Shown: one piece after another, positions 42,335 through 51,328 of the stretch
Layout: each line of letters starts with the position of its first letter
Position numbering within the stretch: position 1 is the stretch's first letter
Assembly: GCF_003287355.1 (NCBI RefSeq)
Contig: NZ_QMIM01000031.1
Coordinates: forward strand, 1-55,765
Direction of reading: 5' to 3'
Length of the DNA: 55,765 bases
DNA from: Halorubrum sp. 48-1-W
GTDB lineage: Archaea > Halobacteriota > Halobacteria > Halobacteriales > Haloferacaceae
Program-made: the position numbers and the translations under genes
Notes under the pieces: model-generated
The model's database searches: none
Seen by the model: only the letters and a program-made list of their open reading frames with translations
Told to the model about the DNA's origin: nothing

Positions 42335-42610
42335 CTACTCCTCGCCGGTATTTTCGTCACCGCCCTCACCTTCAGCCCGCAACACCTCGTCCGCGAACTC
42401 CCGGATTCGTGTTCTGTCCTCGGCGCTCACGTCGACCGCCTGCGCGCTCTCGAGCTGTCCGTTCACGACCGCGTTCTGTTGTGGCCCCCACACCTCCGGC
42501 GGGTGTGTGTTGACGTACTCGGCCCACCGGATCACCTGCTCGTAGCGTGGCGGTCGCTCGGGGTCGGCGTCGGAGTTCGAGTCCGCATCAGGCGTTCGTG
42601 AGTCGGGCAT
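42335..42610 (-). CDS. Small partner protein of the nucleotidyltransferase
   Basis: The protein has 91 aa from the ATG at 42610, overlapping the upstream nucleotidyltransferase gene by 23 bp, so the two are translated together. The N-terminus is disordered and acidic (SRTPDADSNSDADPE). The core RYEQVIRWAEYVNTHPPEVWGPQQNAVVNGQLESAQ is helical, and an acidic tail ends the protein. I do not recognise the family. Overlap with a small nucleotidyltransferase is the layout of some toxin-antitoxin pairs. A broken duplicate lies at 40791-40991. Confidence 0.72.
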   Translation of the reverse strand: MPDSRTPDADSNSDADPERPPRYEQVIRWAEYVNTHPPEVWGPQQNAVVNGQLESAQAVDVSAEDRTRIREFADEVLRAEGEGGDENTGEE

Positions 42611-43190
42611 AGCGGTCCTCGACGTCGAGTCGTTCGACCCACGCTTCGAGGCGGGTCCGGGAAAGCGTTTCTCCGAACACCGTGTAGAGGTGTGCGGCGT
42701 CCTCGAGGTCGGTCCGTCCCCCGAGCGAGAGCTTGTACGCGATCTGAAGCTCCAGCGGTCCGATAGGTACCGTCTCGCCGCCGACGTGTGCGTCGATCGC
42801 GTTATCGAGGGAGGCACGATCGAACTCGTCACCGGGGAATTTCACTTCGAGGTGCGGGGTCATCTCGCCGTCCGGTGCGACCCAGACGTTCGTCCCGTTG
42901 GAGAGGTTCCCGTACGTCTCGGAGAGCGGCATCGCGGGCCCCCAGTACCCTTCCCGTTCGAGTTCGGCGACGAGATCGTCGATCCGGTCGGCTGGGCATC
43001 GCTCGATGAACACGTCGATGTCCTCGGTCGACCGTGACCGGCCGGCGAGGATAGCCACGTAGCCCGCCACGAAGACGTGGTCGACGTCGAGACGCGAGAG
43101 GATGCGAGAGAACTCGATCGCGAGGTCGTCGAGGCGATTCGGCTCCCGATCGACGACGAGTCCGTCGTCAGTCAGTTCGACGCCACCCAT
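42588..43190 (-). CDS. Small nucleotidyltransferase (AbiEii/MNT-like)
   Basis: The protein has 200 aa. A polymerase-beta-type nucleotidyltransferase core is visible at residues about 35-70: HVFVAGYVAILAGRSRSTEDIDVFIE has the G-x-R/S and D-x-D metal site. The remainder (LELQIAYKLSLGGRTDLEDAAHLY) resembles the helical substrate part of DUF6036/AbiEii proteins. Such enzymes act as toxins or antitoxin kinase-like modifiers in type IV and related TA systems. It pairs with the overlapping 91-aa gene. Confidence 0.8.
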   Translation of the reverse strand: MGGVELTDDGLVVDREPNRLDDLAIEFSRILSRLDVDHVFVAGYVAILAGRSRSTEDIDVFIERCPADRIDDLVAELEREGYWGPAMPLSETYGNLSNGTNVWVAPDGEMTPHLEVKFPGDEFDRASLDNAIDAHVGGETVPIGPLELQIAYKLSLGGRTDLEDAAHLYTVFGETLSRTRLEAWVERLDVEDRYARLTNA

Positions 43191-43314
43191 ACCGGACCCT
43201 CACGGGGGACTCGAATAAACCTCCGTACCGGCGTGGCCCACATCCACTCGATCTCCACGACCGCTCTCGAGCCGTTCAGGTGCGTTTTTGTATCCGGCGG
43301 TCACACTCGCGAGC

Positions 43315-43461
43315 ATGGACGACCATTCCCACGAACCCGACCCGGAGAAGCGCGTGACCGCCCCGATGCAGGCGTTCGGTGGCCGCGAGGTCGGCATCGG
43401 CGCTGCGGTCACGCTCGTCGGCCTACTGCTCGCGTACGTGCTCCCGGCGCTACTGATCTAG
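43315..43461 (+). CDS. 48-aa single-span membrane protein (DUF7550-like)
   Basis: This small gene reads MDDHSHEPDPEKRVTAPMQ, then a Gly-rich turn, then one membrane helix (IGAAVTLVGLLLAYVLPALLI). A TATA-like TTTTTGTA at 43285-43292 lies 26 bp upstream, so it is probably a real leaderless gene. I associate the pattern with a haloarchaeal family of tiny membrane proteins (DUF7550, from memory). Function unknown. Confidence 0.7.
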   Translation: MDDHSHEPDPEKRVTAPMQAFGGREVGIGAAVTLVGLLLAYVLPALLI

Positions 43462-43511
43462 ACGCCCGGACGAGCAAGGACTCAGTCGAGGAACGCTACT
43501 TCTCGAAACGC

Positions 43512-44717
43512 TTACCGCGGGTACCACGCCAGCGGGTGGTCCGCGATGAGGTCGATGCTCACCGACTGGTCGAGCTCGAACTCCTCGACGTGGTTGTGCA
43601 GGCAGTGGACCGCCTCGCCGGAGTCGAGTTCGACCCGGTAGATGAACGAGGGGCCGACGTACTGTCTGGAGACGACGACGCCGTCGGCGACGTCCTCGTC
43701 GGCGGGCGTCGCGCGCAGGTCGTCCGGCCGGACGAGCACGTCGACGGGCGCACCGTCGTAGGTCGTGTCGTATCCCTCCAGCGTGGCGGCGTTGAACCGC
43801 CCGACGCCCGTCTCGACCTGCCCCTCCCGGAGGCGCCCCTCGAGGAACGACGCCCGCCCGAGGAAGGAGGCGACGAACTTCGATTCGGGCCGCTCGAAGA
43901 CGCCCTCGGGGCGGCCAACCTGCTCGATGGAGCCGTCGTTCATCACGGCGACACGGTCGGAGATGGACAGCGCCTCCTCCTGGTCGTGGGTGACCGAGAT
44001 CGCGGTGACGCCCGCGGCCTTCAGGATGCGGCGGACCTCCTCGCGCATCTCCACGCGCAGGCGCACGTCGAGGTTCGAGAAGGGCTCGTCGAGAAGGAGC
44101 ACGTCCGGCTCGGGCGCGAGCGACCGCGCCAGCGCGATCCGTTGTTTCTGCCCGCCGGAGAGCTGGTCGGGCGTCTTCTCGCCGTGCTCGGTCATCTCGA
44201 CGAGTTCGAGCAGTTCGTCGACCCGGGCTTCCGTCTCCGCCTCGTCGGCGTCCTCCAGCCCGAACGCGACGTTCTCGCGCACGGTGAGGTGCGGGAACAG
44301 CGCGAAGTTCTGGAAGACGATGCCCACGTCGCGGCGCTCGGGCGCGACGGACGTCCCCCCGGCGTCCGCGTCGGCGACCGTCTCGCCGGCGAGGGTGATC
44401 GACCCCGTCGTCGGCTCCTCGAGCCCGGCGACCATCCGGAGGGTCGTGGTCTTCCCGCAGCCGGAGGGACCGAGGAAGGTGAGCAGTTCGCCGGAGCGAA
44501 CGTCGAGGGAGACCCCGTCGACGGCGCGTTCGGGGCCGAACTCCTTCGTCACGTTCGAGAGCGTCAGGACGGGCTCCGCTGTGGGCGACCCCTCGGGTAC
44601 GTCGTCGGGCGAAGTCCCGTCGGCGGGCCGGTCCGTGGCCGCCGTGGATGACGCGGACGACGTCGCCCCTGGGCGGTCCACCACCTGCCGTGAGTCGGTC
44701 TGTTCGGAGTGAGCCAT
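43512..44717 (-). CDS. ABC transporter ATPase, FbpC/PotA type
   Basis: The protein has 401 aa from the ATG at 44717; an ATG at 44765 is possible but overlaps the operator. After a 50-residue acidic leader comes a complete ABC domain: Walker A GPSGCGKTTT, Q-loop FQNFALFPHL, signature LSGGQKQRIALAR, Walker B VLLLDEP and the switch histidine in VTHDQEEAL. The C-terminal 130 residues form a TOBE/OB regulatory domain. The DtxR-type palindrome upstream suggests an iron(III) or metal importer, but permease and binding-protein genes are absent from the window. Confidence 0.9.
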   Translation of the reverse strand: MAHSEQTDSRQVVDRPGATSSASSTAATDRPADGTSPDDVPEGSPTAEPVLTLSNVTKEFGPERAVDGVSLDVRSGELLTFLGPSGCGKTTTLRMVAGLEEPTTGSITLAGETVADADAGGTSVAPERRDVGIVFQNFALFPHLTVRENVAFGLEDADEAETEARVDELLELVEMTEHGEKTPDQLSGGQKQRIALARSLAPEPDVLLLDEPFSNLDVRLRVEMREEVRRILKAAGVTAISVTHDQEEALSISDRVAVMNDGSIEQVGRPEGVFERPESKFVASFLGRASFLEGRLREGQVETGVGRFNAATLEGYDTTYDGAPVDVLVRPDDLRATPADEDVADGVVVSRQYVGPSFIYRVELDSGEAVHCLHNHVEEFELDQSVSIDLIADHPLAWYPR

Positions 44718-44766
44718 GTGAGTTCGAGTGCCGAGCTGGGCGGCACCAGTTCGTTGCGACGACATA

Positions 44767-44784
44767 TTTTAGGAGAACCTAAAA
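44767..44784. promoter_or_regulatory. DtxR/Idr-type operator palindrome
   Basis: TTTTAGG-AGAA-CCTAAAA is a perfect 7-4-7 inverted repeat. It overlaps the likely promoter AAAATATG of the ABC ATPase gene, about 50 bp upstream of its ATG. It matches the TTAGG-n4-CCTAA core bound by DtxR-family metal regulators, known in bacteria and in haloarchaeal Idr/SirR proteins. Repression by iron or manganese is the natural inference. Confidence 0.65.
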
Positions 44785-44843
44785 GCGTGTCGTTCGCGGC
44801 GGCTCGGGCCGAGAGAGGTTCGACCGGCGGCGATCCGCCCGGC

Positions 44844-47093
44844 TCAGGCGAGCTCGCGCTCGATCACGCCGCGGAGTTCCCGGATCGCGTCGGCGTCGAC
44901 CGCGATCGACTCGTCGCCGACCGACAGCGACAGCGTCCCGTCGGTCGTCACGTCCCCGAGCCGGAAGACGGGGCGGTCGCCGGCCAGCTCCGCGACCGCG
45001 TCGGGGTCCGTCGTCTGGACGACGACCCGTCCGGGCGTCTCCTCGAAGGCTGTCGGGTGGTCGGGTAGCGAGACGTCCGCGCCCGCGCCGTCACGGACGA
45101 GTTCGGCGAGCGCGACCGCGAGCCCGCCGTCGCTCACGTCGTGGGTCGCGAGCGTACCCCCGTGGCGCGCGATCGACGCGAGCGACGAGACGAGCTCCGC
45201 GGGGTCGTCGGGGAGCGCCGGGAACCGGTCCGTCCCGCCGACAGCCGCGAGATACGCCGAACCGCCGAGCGCGTCGCCGGACGGGCCGACGACGAGCAGT
45301 TCGGAGTCTTCCGCGGCGTCGCCGTCGAGCCGGGCGGGCGGGGCGTCGTAGCCCGCGCGCGTGCCGAGCAGTGCGAGCGTCGGCGTCGGCGGGATCGGCC
45401 CCGCGACGCTGTCGTTGTACAGCGAGACGTTGCCGCCGACGACGGGCGCGTCGAGGGCGGCACACGCGTCCGCGAGCCCGTCGACGATCGCCTCGAAGCC
45501 GCCGTACACGTCCGGCTTCTCGGGGTTGCCGCCGTTGAGACAGTCGACCGCGGCGAGCGGGGTCGCCCCCTTCGCTGCGAGGTTCGTCGCGTTCTCGAGC
45601 GCGACCGCGCGCGCCCCGTCGTAGGGCGCGACGCTCGTCCAACGGGGGTTCGCGCCCGAGGAGAGCGCGAGCCCGACGCCGGTCGTGTCGTCGGGGTTCG
45701 ATGCCGGGTCGGTTCCGTCGTCGTCGACCGGCTCCGGGTTCTCCGGGCTCGCGCCCGCGGCTACCTCGCGCATCGCGACGATCGCGGCGTCGTCGCCCGG
45801 CTTCATCGCGGTCCGCGTCCCGACCTCGTGGTCGTACTGCCGGTACACCCAGCGCTTGCTGGCGGTGTTGGGGTCCGAGACGACCGCCTCGAAGGCGGTC
45901 TCGAGGTCGGGGTCGGGAAGGTCGCGCTCGGGTCGGGTCGGCTCCGTCGACGGGAGGTCGTTCATCGGCGCGCCCTCCGCGAGGAACTCGGCGTCGACGT
46001 CGACGACGGTCTCGCCGTCGAACGTACAGACGTAGTTGCCCTCGGTCACCTCGCCAATGACCGAACAGCCGAGGTCGAACCGCTCGGCGAGCTCGCGCAC
46101 GCGGTCGACGTCGGCGGGGTCGACCTCGTAACACATCCGCTCCTGGCTCTCGGCCAGCAGGATCTCCAGGGCGTTCATGTTCGGCTCGCGCTGGTGGACC
46201 GCCGCGAGGTCGATCGCCGCGCCCAGCCCGCCCTTCGCGACGAGTTCGGAGGAGGCCCCGCCGAGCCCGGCCGCGCCGAGGTCGCGCGCGGCGACGACCA
46301 GGTCCTCGTCGACGAGCGCCTCGTTACACTCGATCAGCCGCTTTTCCGCGTAGGGGTCGCCGACCTGGACCGCGGGCCGGTCCTCGGTCTCGGCGTCCTC
46401 GGCGAGGTCCTCGCTCGCGAAGGAGGCCCCGCCCAGCCCGTCGCGACCGGTAGCGTTGCCGACGAGCATCAGGGCGTTGCCGGGCTCCTCTGCGGTCGCG
46501 GTGACGAGGCGCTCCTCGTTCGTCACCCCGACGCAGGCGACGTTGACGAGCGGGTTGCCCTCGTAGCCGTCGTGGAAGGCGACGCTGCCGCCGACGGTGG
46601 GGACGCCGATGCAGTTGCCGTAGTGGGAGATCCCCTCGACGACGCCCTCGAAGAGGTACCGCGACTCCTCGCTCCCGAAGCCGCCGAAGTACAGCGAGTC
46701 GAGCAGGGCGATGGGGTACGCGCCCATGCTCATCGTGTCGCGGACGATGCCGCCGACGCCGGTGGCCGCGCCGTCGAACGGGTCGACGTAGGAGGGGTGG
46801 TTGTGGCTCTCGATCCCGAACGTGACGTAGGTGTCGCCGTAGTCGTCGGCGTCGCGCTCGGCTGGCGGCACGTCGGCCGTCTCGGGGGTCGGTAGCGCCA
46901 GCACGGCGGCGTCGTCGCCGGGGCCGACGACGACCTGGTCGCCCTCGCTCTCGAACGCCGACAGCAGGGGACGCGAGGAGCGGTACGCGCAGTGTTCGCT
47001 CCAGAGGTTCTCGAACAGCGCGGCCTCGGCCGCCGTCGGCTCCCGGCCGAGCGCCGCGACGACGAGCTCGTGGTCCGGCTCGGACAGACTCAT
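44844..47093 (-). CDS. purL: Phosphoribosylformylglycinamidine synthase subunit PurL
   Basis: This 749-aa protein is the small archaeal/Bacillus-type PurL, which needs PurS and PurQ partners (not in this window). Signatures include [13 protein letters not shown] near the N-terminus, [28 protein letters not shown], and GGNVSLYND in the second ATP-grasp-like half. It converts FGAR to FGAM in purine synthesis using ATP and ammonia. The gene stands alone, with its own promoter region upstream (47094-47281). It is followed on the same strand by the ABC ATPase gene after the operator region. Confidence 0.96.
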   Translation of the reverse strand: MSLSEPDHELVVAALGREPTAAEAALFENLWSEHCAYRSSRPLLSAFESEGDQVVVGPGDDAAVLALPTPETADVPPAERDADDYGDTYVTFGIESHNHPSYVDPFDGAATGVGGIVRDTMSMGAYPIALLDSLYFGGFGSEESRYLFEGVVEGISHYGNCIGVPTVGGSVAFHDGYEGNPLVNVACVGVTNEERLVTATAEEPGNALMLVGNATGRDGLGGASFASEDLAEDAETEDRPAVQVGDPYAEKRLIECNEALVDEDLVVAARDLGAAGLGGASSELVAKGGLGAAIDLAAVHQREPNMNALEILLAESQERMCYEVDPADVDRVRELAERFDLGCSVIGEVTEGNYVCTFDGETVVDVDAEFLAEGAPMNDLPSTEPTRPERDLPDPDLETAFEAVVSDPNTASKRWVYRQYDHEVGTRTAMKPGDDAAIVAMREVAAGASPENPEPVDDDGTDPASNPDDTTGVGLALSSGANPRWTSVAPYDGARAVALENATNLAAKGATPLAAVDCLNGGNPEKPDVYGGFEAIVDGLADACAALDAPVVGGNVSLYNDSVAGPIPPTPTLALLGTRAGYDAPPARLDGDAAEDSELLVVGPSGDALGGSAYLAAVGGTDRFPALPDDPAELVSSLASIARHGGTLATHDVSDGGLAVALAELVRDGAGADVSLPDHPTAFEETPGRVVVQTTDPDAVAELAGDRPVFRLGDVTTDGTLSLSVGDESIAVDADAIRELRGVIERELA

Positions 47094-47281
47094 TCACTTA
47101 CGTGATTATCGAGCCGGTTCTAATGCTTTTCTATGCGCACGTTCGTGGGTATCACTGCGAGATTTCGCGGATGACTCCGCCAGAGCCCCCGTCGCGAGGA
47201 CTCGTGCGACTCGCCGTCCTCCGCGCCTCCGAAACCCGGCTGTACCGCCGCCGGCGGTTCTCCGTCGAGTTCCACCTGCCG

Positions 47282-48124
47282 TCAGCGTCCCCGCAACCCG
47301 AGTAGCTCCCGCGTCTCCGCGGGCGTCGCCACGGGGCGACCGAGCTCCTCCGCGATCCGCGCCGTCCGCGCGACCAGCGCCTCGTTGCTCGCGAGTTTCC
47401 CCCGCTCGTAGTACCGGTTGTCCTCCAGCCCGACCCGGACGTGCCCGCCGAGCAGTATCGACTGCGTCGTCATCGGCAGCTGGTGCGGGCCGAACCCGAT
47501 CACGTTGAACTCGACGCCCTCGGGCAGCGCCTCCACCCGGTTCAACAGGTTCCGCGGGTGCGGCGGCGACGTGGTGCCGCCGCCGAAGAGCAGGTTGAGG
47601 TACGGCGGCTCGTCGAACTCCTCGAGGATCGCGAGCGACTCGTTGAGGTGGCCGTCGTTGAACACCTCGAGTTCGGGTTTGATCCCGCGTTCTTTCATCT
47701 CCGCGTGGAGCGACGAGACGAGTTCGCGGGTGTTCTCCGAGGTGAGCCGGTCGTAGCGGTTGAGCGGGCCCATGTCGAGCGACGCCATCTCCGGGGCGGG
47801 GTCGGTCCGGATCGGCTCGTGCCGGAGATCGTCGGGCGCCGCGGTGCCGCCCGTCGAGTGCTGGATCACCACCTCGTCGGTCGCCTCGCGGACCGCGTCG
47901 GTCACCTCCTGGAACCGCTCCGTCGAGAACGCCCGCTCGCCGTTCTCGCGGCGCGCGTGGAGGTGGAGGACGCTCGCGCCCGCCTCCTCACAGGCTGTCG
48001 CGGCTGTGGCGATCTCCTCGGGCGTCTCCGGGAGGTCCGGATGCGCCTCCTTCCCGTGGACGCCGCCGCTGATCGCCGCGGTGATAACGAGAGGCTTCCG
48101 GTCGAGGTACTCGTCGTAGGTCAT
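47282..48124 (-). CDS. 3-keto-5-aminohexanoate cleavage enzyme family (BKACE)
   Basis: The protein has 280 aa, the usual length. The TIM-barrel family signatures are present: ITAAISGGVHGKEAHPDLP, SVLHLHARRENGE (metal-binding histidines), VIQHSTGGT and GGHVRVGLEDNRYY. BKACE enzymes condense a beta-keto acid with acetyl-CoA or a related thioester; the best known acts in lysine fermentation. Which substrate this one uses cannot be read. Its ATG overlaps the stop of the upstream 81-aa gene by four bases (48121-48124), so the two are coupled. Confidence 0.9.
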   Translation of the reverse strand: MTYDEYLDRKPLVITAAISGGVHGKEAHPDLPETPEEIATAATACEEAGASVLHLHARRENGERAFSTERFQEVTDAVREATDEVVIQHSTGGTAAPDDLRHEPIRTDPAPEMASLDMGPLNRYDRLTSENTRELVSSLHAEMKERGIKPELEVFNDGHLNESLAILEEFDEPPYLNLLFGGGTTSPPHPRNLLNRVEALPEGVEFNVIGFGPHQLPMTTQSILLGGHVRVGLEDNRYYERGKLASNEALVARTARIAEELGRPVATPAETRELLGLRGR

Positions 48125-48366
48125 CGGTCGTCCTCCGGCTCCTCGCCCGCGTCGCCCCCCGAGCCGCCGTCGTCCTCGCCCGAGCCGTCCGGTTCGACGT
48201 AGAACTCACAGTCGGTCGCCGGGTCGAGCCCGTATCGGGCGTTACAGATGTCGGCGCGCATCGGCTGGACGAACGAGTCGGTCACGGTACAGAACGCGCG
48301 GGCGACGTCGAACGATCGGTCCTCTCCCTCCTCGCGGTACTCCAGGTGCGGGCATTTCTCGGCCAT
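48121..48366 (-). CDS. 81-aa Cys-containing protein coupled to BKACE gene
   Basis: A short protein with CPHLEYR at the start, then FCTVTDSFVQPMRADICNARYGLDPATDCEFY. Its four cysteines could bind a metal. The last 25 residues are an acidic Gly/Glu/Asp tail. I do not recognise the family, but the cysteine pattern looks like a small zinc or iron-sulfur site. It overlaps the BKACE start codon by four bases, so the two gene products are made together. Confidence 0.75.
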   Translation of the reverse strand: MAEKCPHLEYREEGEDRSFDVARAFCTVTDSFVQPMRADICNARYGLDPATDCEFYVEPDGSGEDDGGSGGDAGEEPEDDR

Positions 48367-48510
48367 ACGCGGTCATCGTGAACGACCGGCTTGAAACTAC
48401 GCTTCCGATCCCGCTCCCGTCGGTCGACGACCGAAGCCGGCTCTCCGTCGACGACGACCGGGACCCGCGTGACCGACGGGATTTAACCGACCGCCCGAGA
48501 ACGGAGGGGT

Positions 48511-48858
48511 ATGGAGCCGGTCGACGACTGGCGGACGGCGATCCGACGGGCCGGTGAACTCACCGGGCCGATCGCCGCCGCGATCGTCGACGAGCACGGC
48601 GACCGGGGTCAGCGCGCGATCGAGGCGGTCGCGGAGGGACGGGTGAAGCGCTACCGCGATTTCACCGTCGTCGTCGGCCACGAGGACGAGTACGTCGTCG
48701 AGGACGGCGGCTGTGACTGCGCGGACGCGACGTACAACCTCGACCCCGAGGACCCGCGCGAGCGGTGCTGGCACGCCATCGCCGTCGACGTCGCGGACGC
48801 GGTCGGCGCGGTCGACCACCACGACATGTGGTACTCGGAGGTCCGCGAGTTCCTCTGA
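48511..48858 (+). CDS. SWIM zinc-finger protein
   Basis: The protein has 115 aa. A helical N-terminus (RRAGELTGPIAAAIVDEHGDRGQRAIEAVAEG) is followed by a SWIM-type C-x-C-(n)-C-x-H finger: GCDCADATYN and ERCWHAIAVDVA. SWIM domains bind DNA or proteins and occur in recombination and ubiquitin-like contexts. It is a stand-alone finger. The gene is a single unit between the divergent 81-aa gene and the TRAM-protein gene. Confidence 0.85.
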   Translation: MEPVDDWRTAIRRAGELTGPIAAAIVDEHGDRGQRAIEAVAEGRVKRYRDFTVVVGHEDEYVVEDGGCDCADATYNLDPEDPRERCWHAIAVDVADAVGAVDHHDMWYSEVREFL

Positions 48859-48996
48859 ACAGCGTGCGGGCCGGGCTCGACGACGACGTCGAGAATCCGG
48901 ATCTCCGGATTTTCACCCGAGCGAGCCGGTCATTCTCGGCGTTTCACACCCGGGGAGTCGAAAACGTTTACAACCGCTGCCGGTCTGACCTACTGT

Positions 48997-49461
48997 ATGG
49001 CGGACTGTCCACTCGCCGACGACTGCCCCAGCTTCGACGAACGGATCCAGGGCATGGGGTGTCAACACTACGGCAACAAGGGAGGTGCCGAGTGGTGCAA
49101 CCACTACGACATGCCGATATACGAGCTCAAACAGCAGCCGGTCCAGCCCGGCGAGGAGGTCGTCGTCGAGGTCGACGACATCCACGAGAGCGGGGCCGGC
49201 GTCGGCCGCACCGACGACGGCTTCATCGTGCTCGTCGACGGCCTGCTTCCGCCCGCCCGCGCCGTCGTCTCCATCCACCGCGTGAAATCCAGCCACGCGA
49301 CCGCCCAGGAGGTCGTCGAGCGGCTCCCCGACGACCCCGACGAGGGGGGCGAGGAAGGGGACGCCGCCGATACCGAGGGGGACGGTGAAGACGACGAGCG
49401 CCGTCCGAGCCGAACCGACCGCGAGCGGCTCGGCAGCCGCGAGAACTTCTGGGGCAAGTGA
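48997..49461 (+). CDS. TRAM-domain protein
   Basis: The protein has 154 aa. The N-terminus carries a Cys/His cluster (CPLADDCPSFDERIQGMGCQHYGNKGGAEWCNH) that likely binds zinc. Residues about 48-105 form a TRAM domain (VEVDDIHESGAGVGRTDDGFIVLVDGLLP). An acidic tail ends in REN-FWGK. TRAM is a small beta-barrel that binds RNA, seen in tRNA methylthiotransferases and in stand-alone archaeal RNA chaperones. The zinc-containing leader sets it apart from the minimal stand-alone form. Confidence 0.85.
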   Translation: MADCPLADDCPSFDERIQGMGCQHYGNKGGAEWCNHYDMPIYELKQQPVQPGEEVVVEVDDIHESGAGVGRTDDGFIVLVDGLLPPARAVVSIHRVKSSHATAQEVVERLPDDPDEGGEEGDAADTEGDGEDDERRPSRTDRERLGSRENFWGK

Positions 49462-49640
49462 GGCAGGCCGGGGTCGGGTCACCCCACGGACAGTCCACGC
49501 GCCGTCGATCCATCGCGTCGATAGCCGATCCGGCCCCGCCGACTTCCGTTCCACCACGTCGACCGCCCCTTCGATCCCTTCGACCGCGGTTTCCCCGCCG
49601 AAACCGCCGTTTTTTCACCGCGCGTCCCGTCGATCGGGAC

Positions 49641-50162
49641 ATGGTCGCAGACGACGCCTCGGCGACGAACGGTGCGGAAGACGTCGACGACGGCGCCGTC
49701 GGCTCCGGCACTGCCGACGTGGACGCAGGGGAACTGTTAGCGCGCGCCGGCTTCGACGCCGACGCGAGCGTGCTCACCGAGCGACAGGCGGAGGTCCTCG
49801 CGCTCCGCGAGCGGGGACTCCGGCAGTCGGACATCGCCGACCGGCTCGGGACCTCCCGCGCGAACGTCTCCAGCGTCGAGGCGAGCGCGCGCGACAACGT
49901 CGAGCGCGCGAAGGAGACCGTCGCGTTCGCCGAGGCGCTCTCCGCGCCGGTCCGCGTCGAGATCCCCGCGGGAACCGACCTCTACGACGCCCCCAAACGC
50001 GTGTACGACGCCTGCGACGAGGCGGGCGTGAAGGTGAGCCAGACCGCGCCGGACCTGATGAAGACGATAGGCGAGCGCGCCGGCGACGCGGTGTACGGCC
50101 GGGAGGTCCGCGAGCGCCTGCTCGTTACCGCCTCGGCCGACGGGCAGATCCGGGTCCGATAG
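49641..50162 (+). CDS. Tfx family DNA-binding protein
   Basis: The protein has 173 aa from the ATG at 49641. A 40-residue acidic leader is followed by the Tfx helix-turn-helix (LTERQAEVLALRERGLRQSDIADRLGTSRANVSS) and the characteristic C-terminal domain (VRVEIPAGTDLYDAPKRVYDACDEAGVKV). Tfx from Methanothermobacter regulates the molybdenum formylmethanofuran dehydrogenase genes; in haloarchaea the targets are unknown. A T-rich TATA-like box at 49609-49616 lies 26-28 bp upstream of the start. Confidence 0.88.
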   Translation: MVADDASATNGAEDVDDGAVGSGTADVDAGELLARAGFDADASVLTERQAEVLALRERGLRQSDIADRLGTSRANVSSVEASARDNVERAKETVAFAEALSAPVRVEIPAGTDLYDAPKRVYDACDEAGVKVSQTAPDLMKTIGERAGDAVYGREVRERLLVTASADGQIRVR

Positions 50163-50195
50163 CGCCGTCACCGTCCGCCAGGCAGTTTTCCCCTC

Positions 50196-51224
50196 TCACT
50201 CCTCGATCCGCTCCGCGACGCCGACCAGCGTCGCGCCCGCGGTGACGGTCGACTCGCGAGCGACCGAGTAGACGATCCCGTCGCGGTCCGCCTCGGCGAC
50301 CTGGAGCATCTCGAAGCTCGCGGGGTCGTATACCTCGCCCAGCCGCTGGCCGTCCGTCACCTCGTCGCCGATCGCGAGGTCGGGTTCTACCCGGAACAGT
50401 CCGGACTCGGTCGCGGTCACTCGCCCGAGGTGGTTGCGCGCGACGGTCCCGTCCCACGGGTCCGGGTCGCCGGCGAGCACGCCCTCGTGTCGCAGGACGC
50501 CCAGCATCCCGTCGACGCCCGTCTCGACCGCCTCCTCGACGATCTCGCGGCTGTGTGCGAGCTCCGGCGTGATCGTCGGGATCCCCTCGCGGGTGGCGGC
50601 CACGCGGAACTTCCCGCCGAAGTCCCGCTCGGCCCACTCCGTGTCGGCGTCGTCGCCGGCCGCCTCGGCCAACAGGAGGTCGGTGCCGAACGCCTCCGCG
50701 AGCCCCCGGCACGCCTCGTCGCCGCGCATGTAGACGGTGTGGGTGAGCATGGACGGCGAGCCGGTGTGGAGGTCGACGATCGCGTCGGCCGCGCTCGCGA
50801 ACGGCCAGAGCCGTGCGGCCATCCGCTCGTGGAGCGTCCCGTCGGGGTCGCCAGGCCAGCACCGGTTCATGTTGGCGTTGATCGAGTCGAGTATTTCGGG
50901 GGTCGTATACGAGACGTGATCGAACGTGAGCGGGTCCGCAACCGGGACGCTCACGAGGGTTCCGTGGAACGCCGCCGCTCCGTCTCCCTCACCGCCCTCG
51001 CCCGCCAACTCCGCGTGGAGCCGCCGGAGGACGGCAGCGCCGTTCACCTCCCTACCGTGTTGGGCCGCCTGCGCGTAGACGACGGGGCCGCCGTCGTCGG
51101 GGACGTCGAGTTCGGGGCCCTCGTCGCCGTCGACGAGGGTTCCTTCGCCGTAGACGTGGACGCTCGTGCGGACCGGAACGCCTGACGGGAGCCGTGCGAG
51201 GACGAGCTCGCGGCTGTCGTGCAT
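50196..51224 (-). CDS. Succinylglutamate desuccinylase/aspartoacylase-type hydrolase
   Basis: The protein has 342 aa, the usual length of AstE/AspA-type zinc peptidase-like proteins. The zinc site is visible as AAQHGREVNG (the H-G-x-E motif with R for the middle residue) and later VDLHTGSPSMLTH. No signal peptide. Family members deacylate N-acyl amino acids; the substrate here cannot be told. Convergent with the Tfx gene and divergent from the MBL gene. Confidence 0.88.
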   Translation of the reverse strand: MHDSRELVLARLPSGVPVRTSVHVYGEGTLVDGDEGPELDVPDDGGPVVYAQAAQHGREVNGAAVLRRLHAELAGEGGEGDGAAAFHGTLVSVPVADPLTFDHVSYTTPEILDSINANMNRCWPGDPDGTLHERMAARLWPFASAADAIVDLHTGSPSMLTHTVYMRGDEACRGLAEAFGTDLLLAEAAGDDADTEWAERDFGGKFRVAATREGIPTITPELAHSREIVEEAVETGVDGMLGVLRHEGVLAGDPDPWDGTVARNHLGRVTATESGLFRVEPDLAIGDEVTDGQRLGEVYDPASFEMLQVAEADRDGIVYSVARESTVTAGATLVGVAERIEE

Positions 51225-51328
51225 ACGCCAGCGTTGGTCCGGGATAGCTTATAAATGAGGGTCGAACGGTCCGCGAGCGACGGGGCCGACCACGGACGCT
51301 AAGTCCGTGCGGCGAGGAGTGTCACGAG

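Noticed and set aside
47102-47305. 67-codon plus-strand frame before the BKACE gene
   Set aside because: It overlaps the BKACE 3' end antisense, has a mixed composition and no recognisable motif. The 47094-47281 gap is better read as the promoter region of purL plus spacer.
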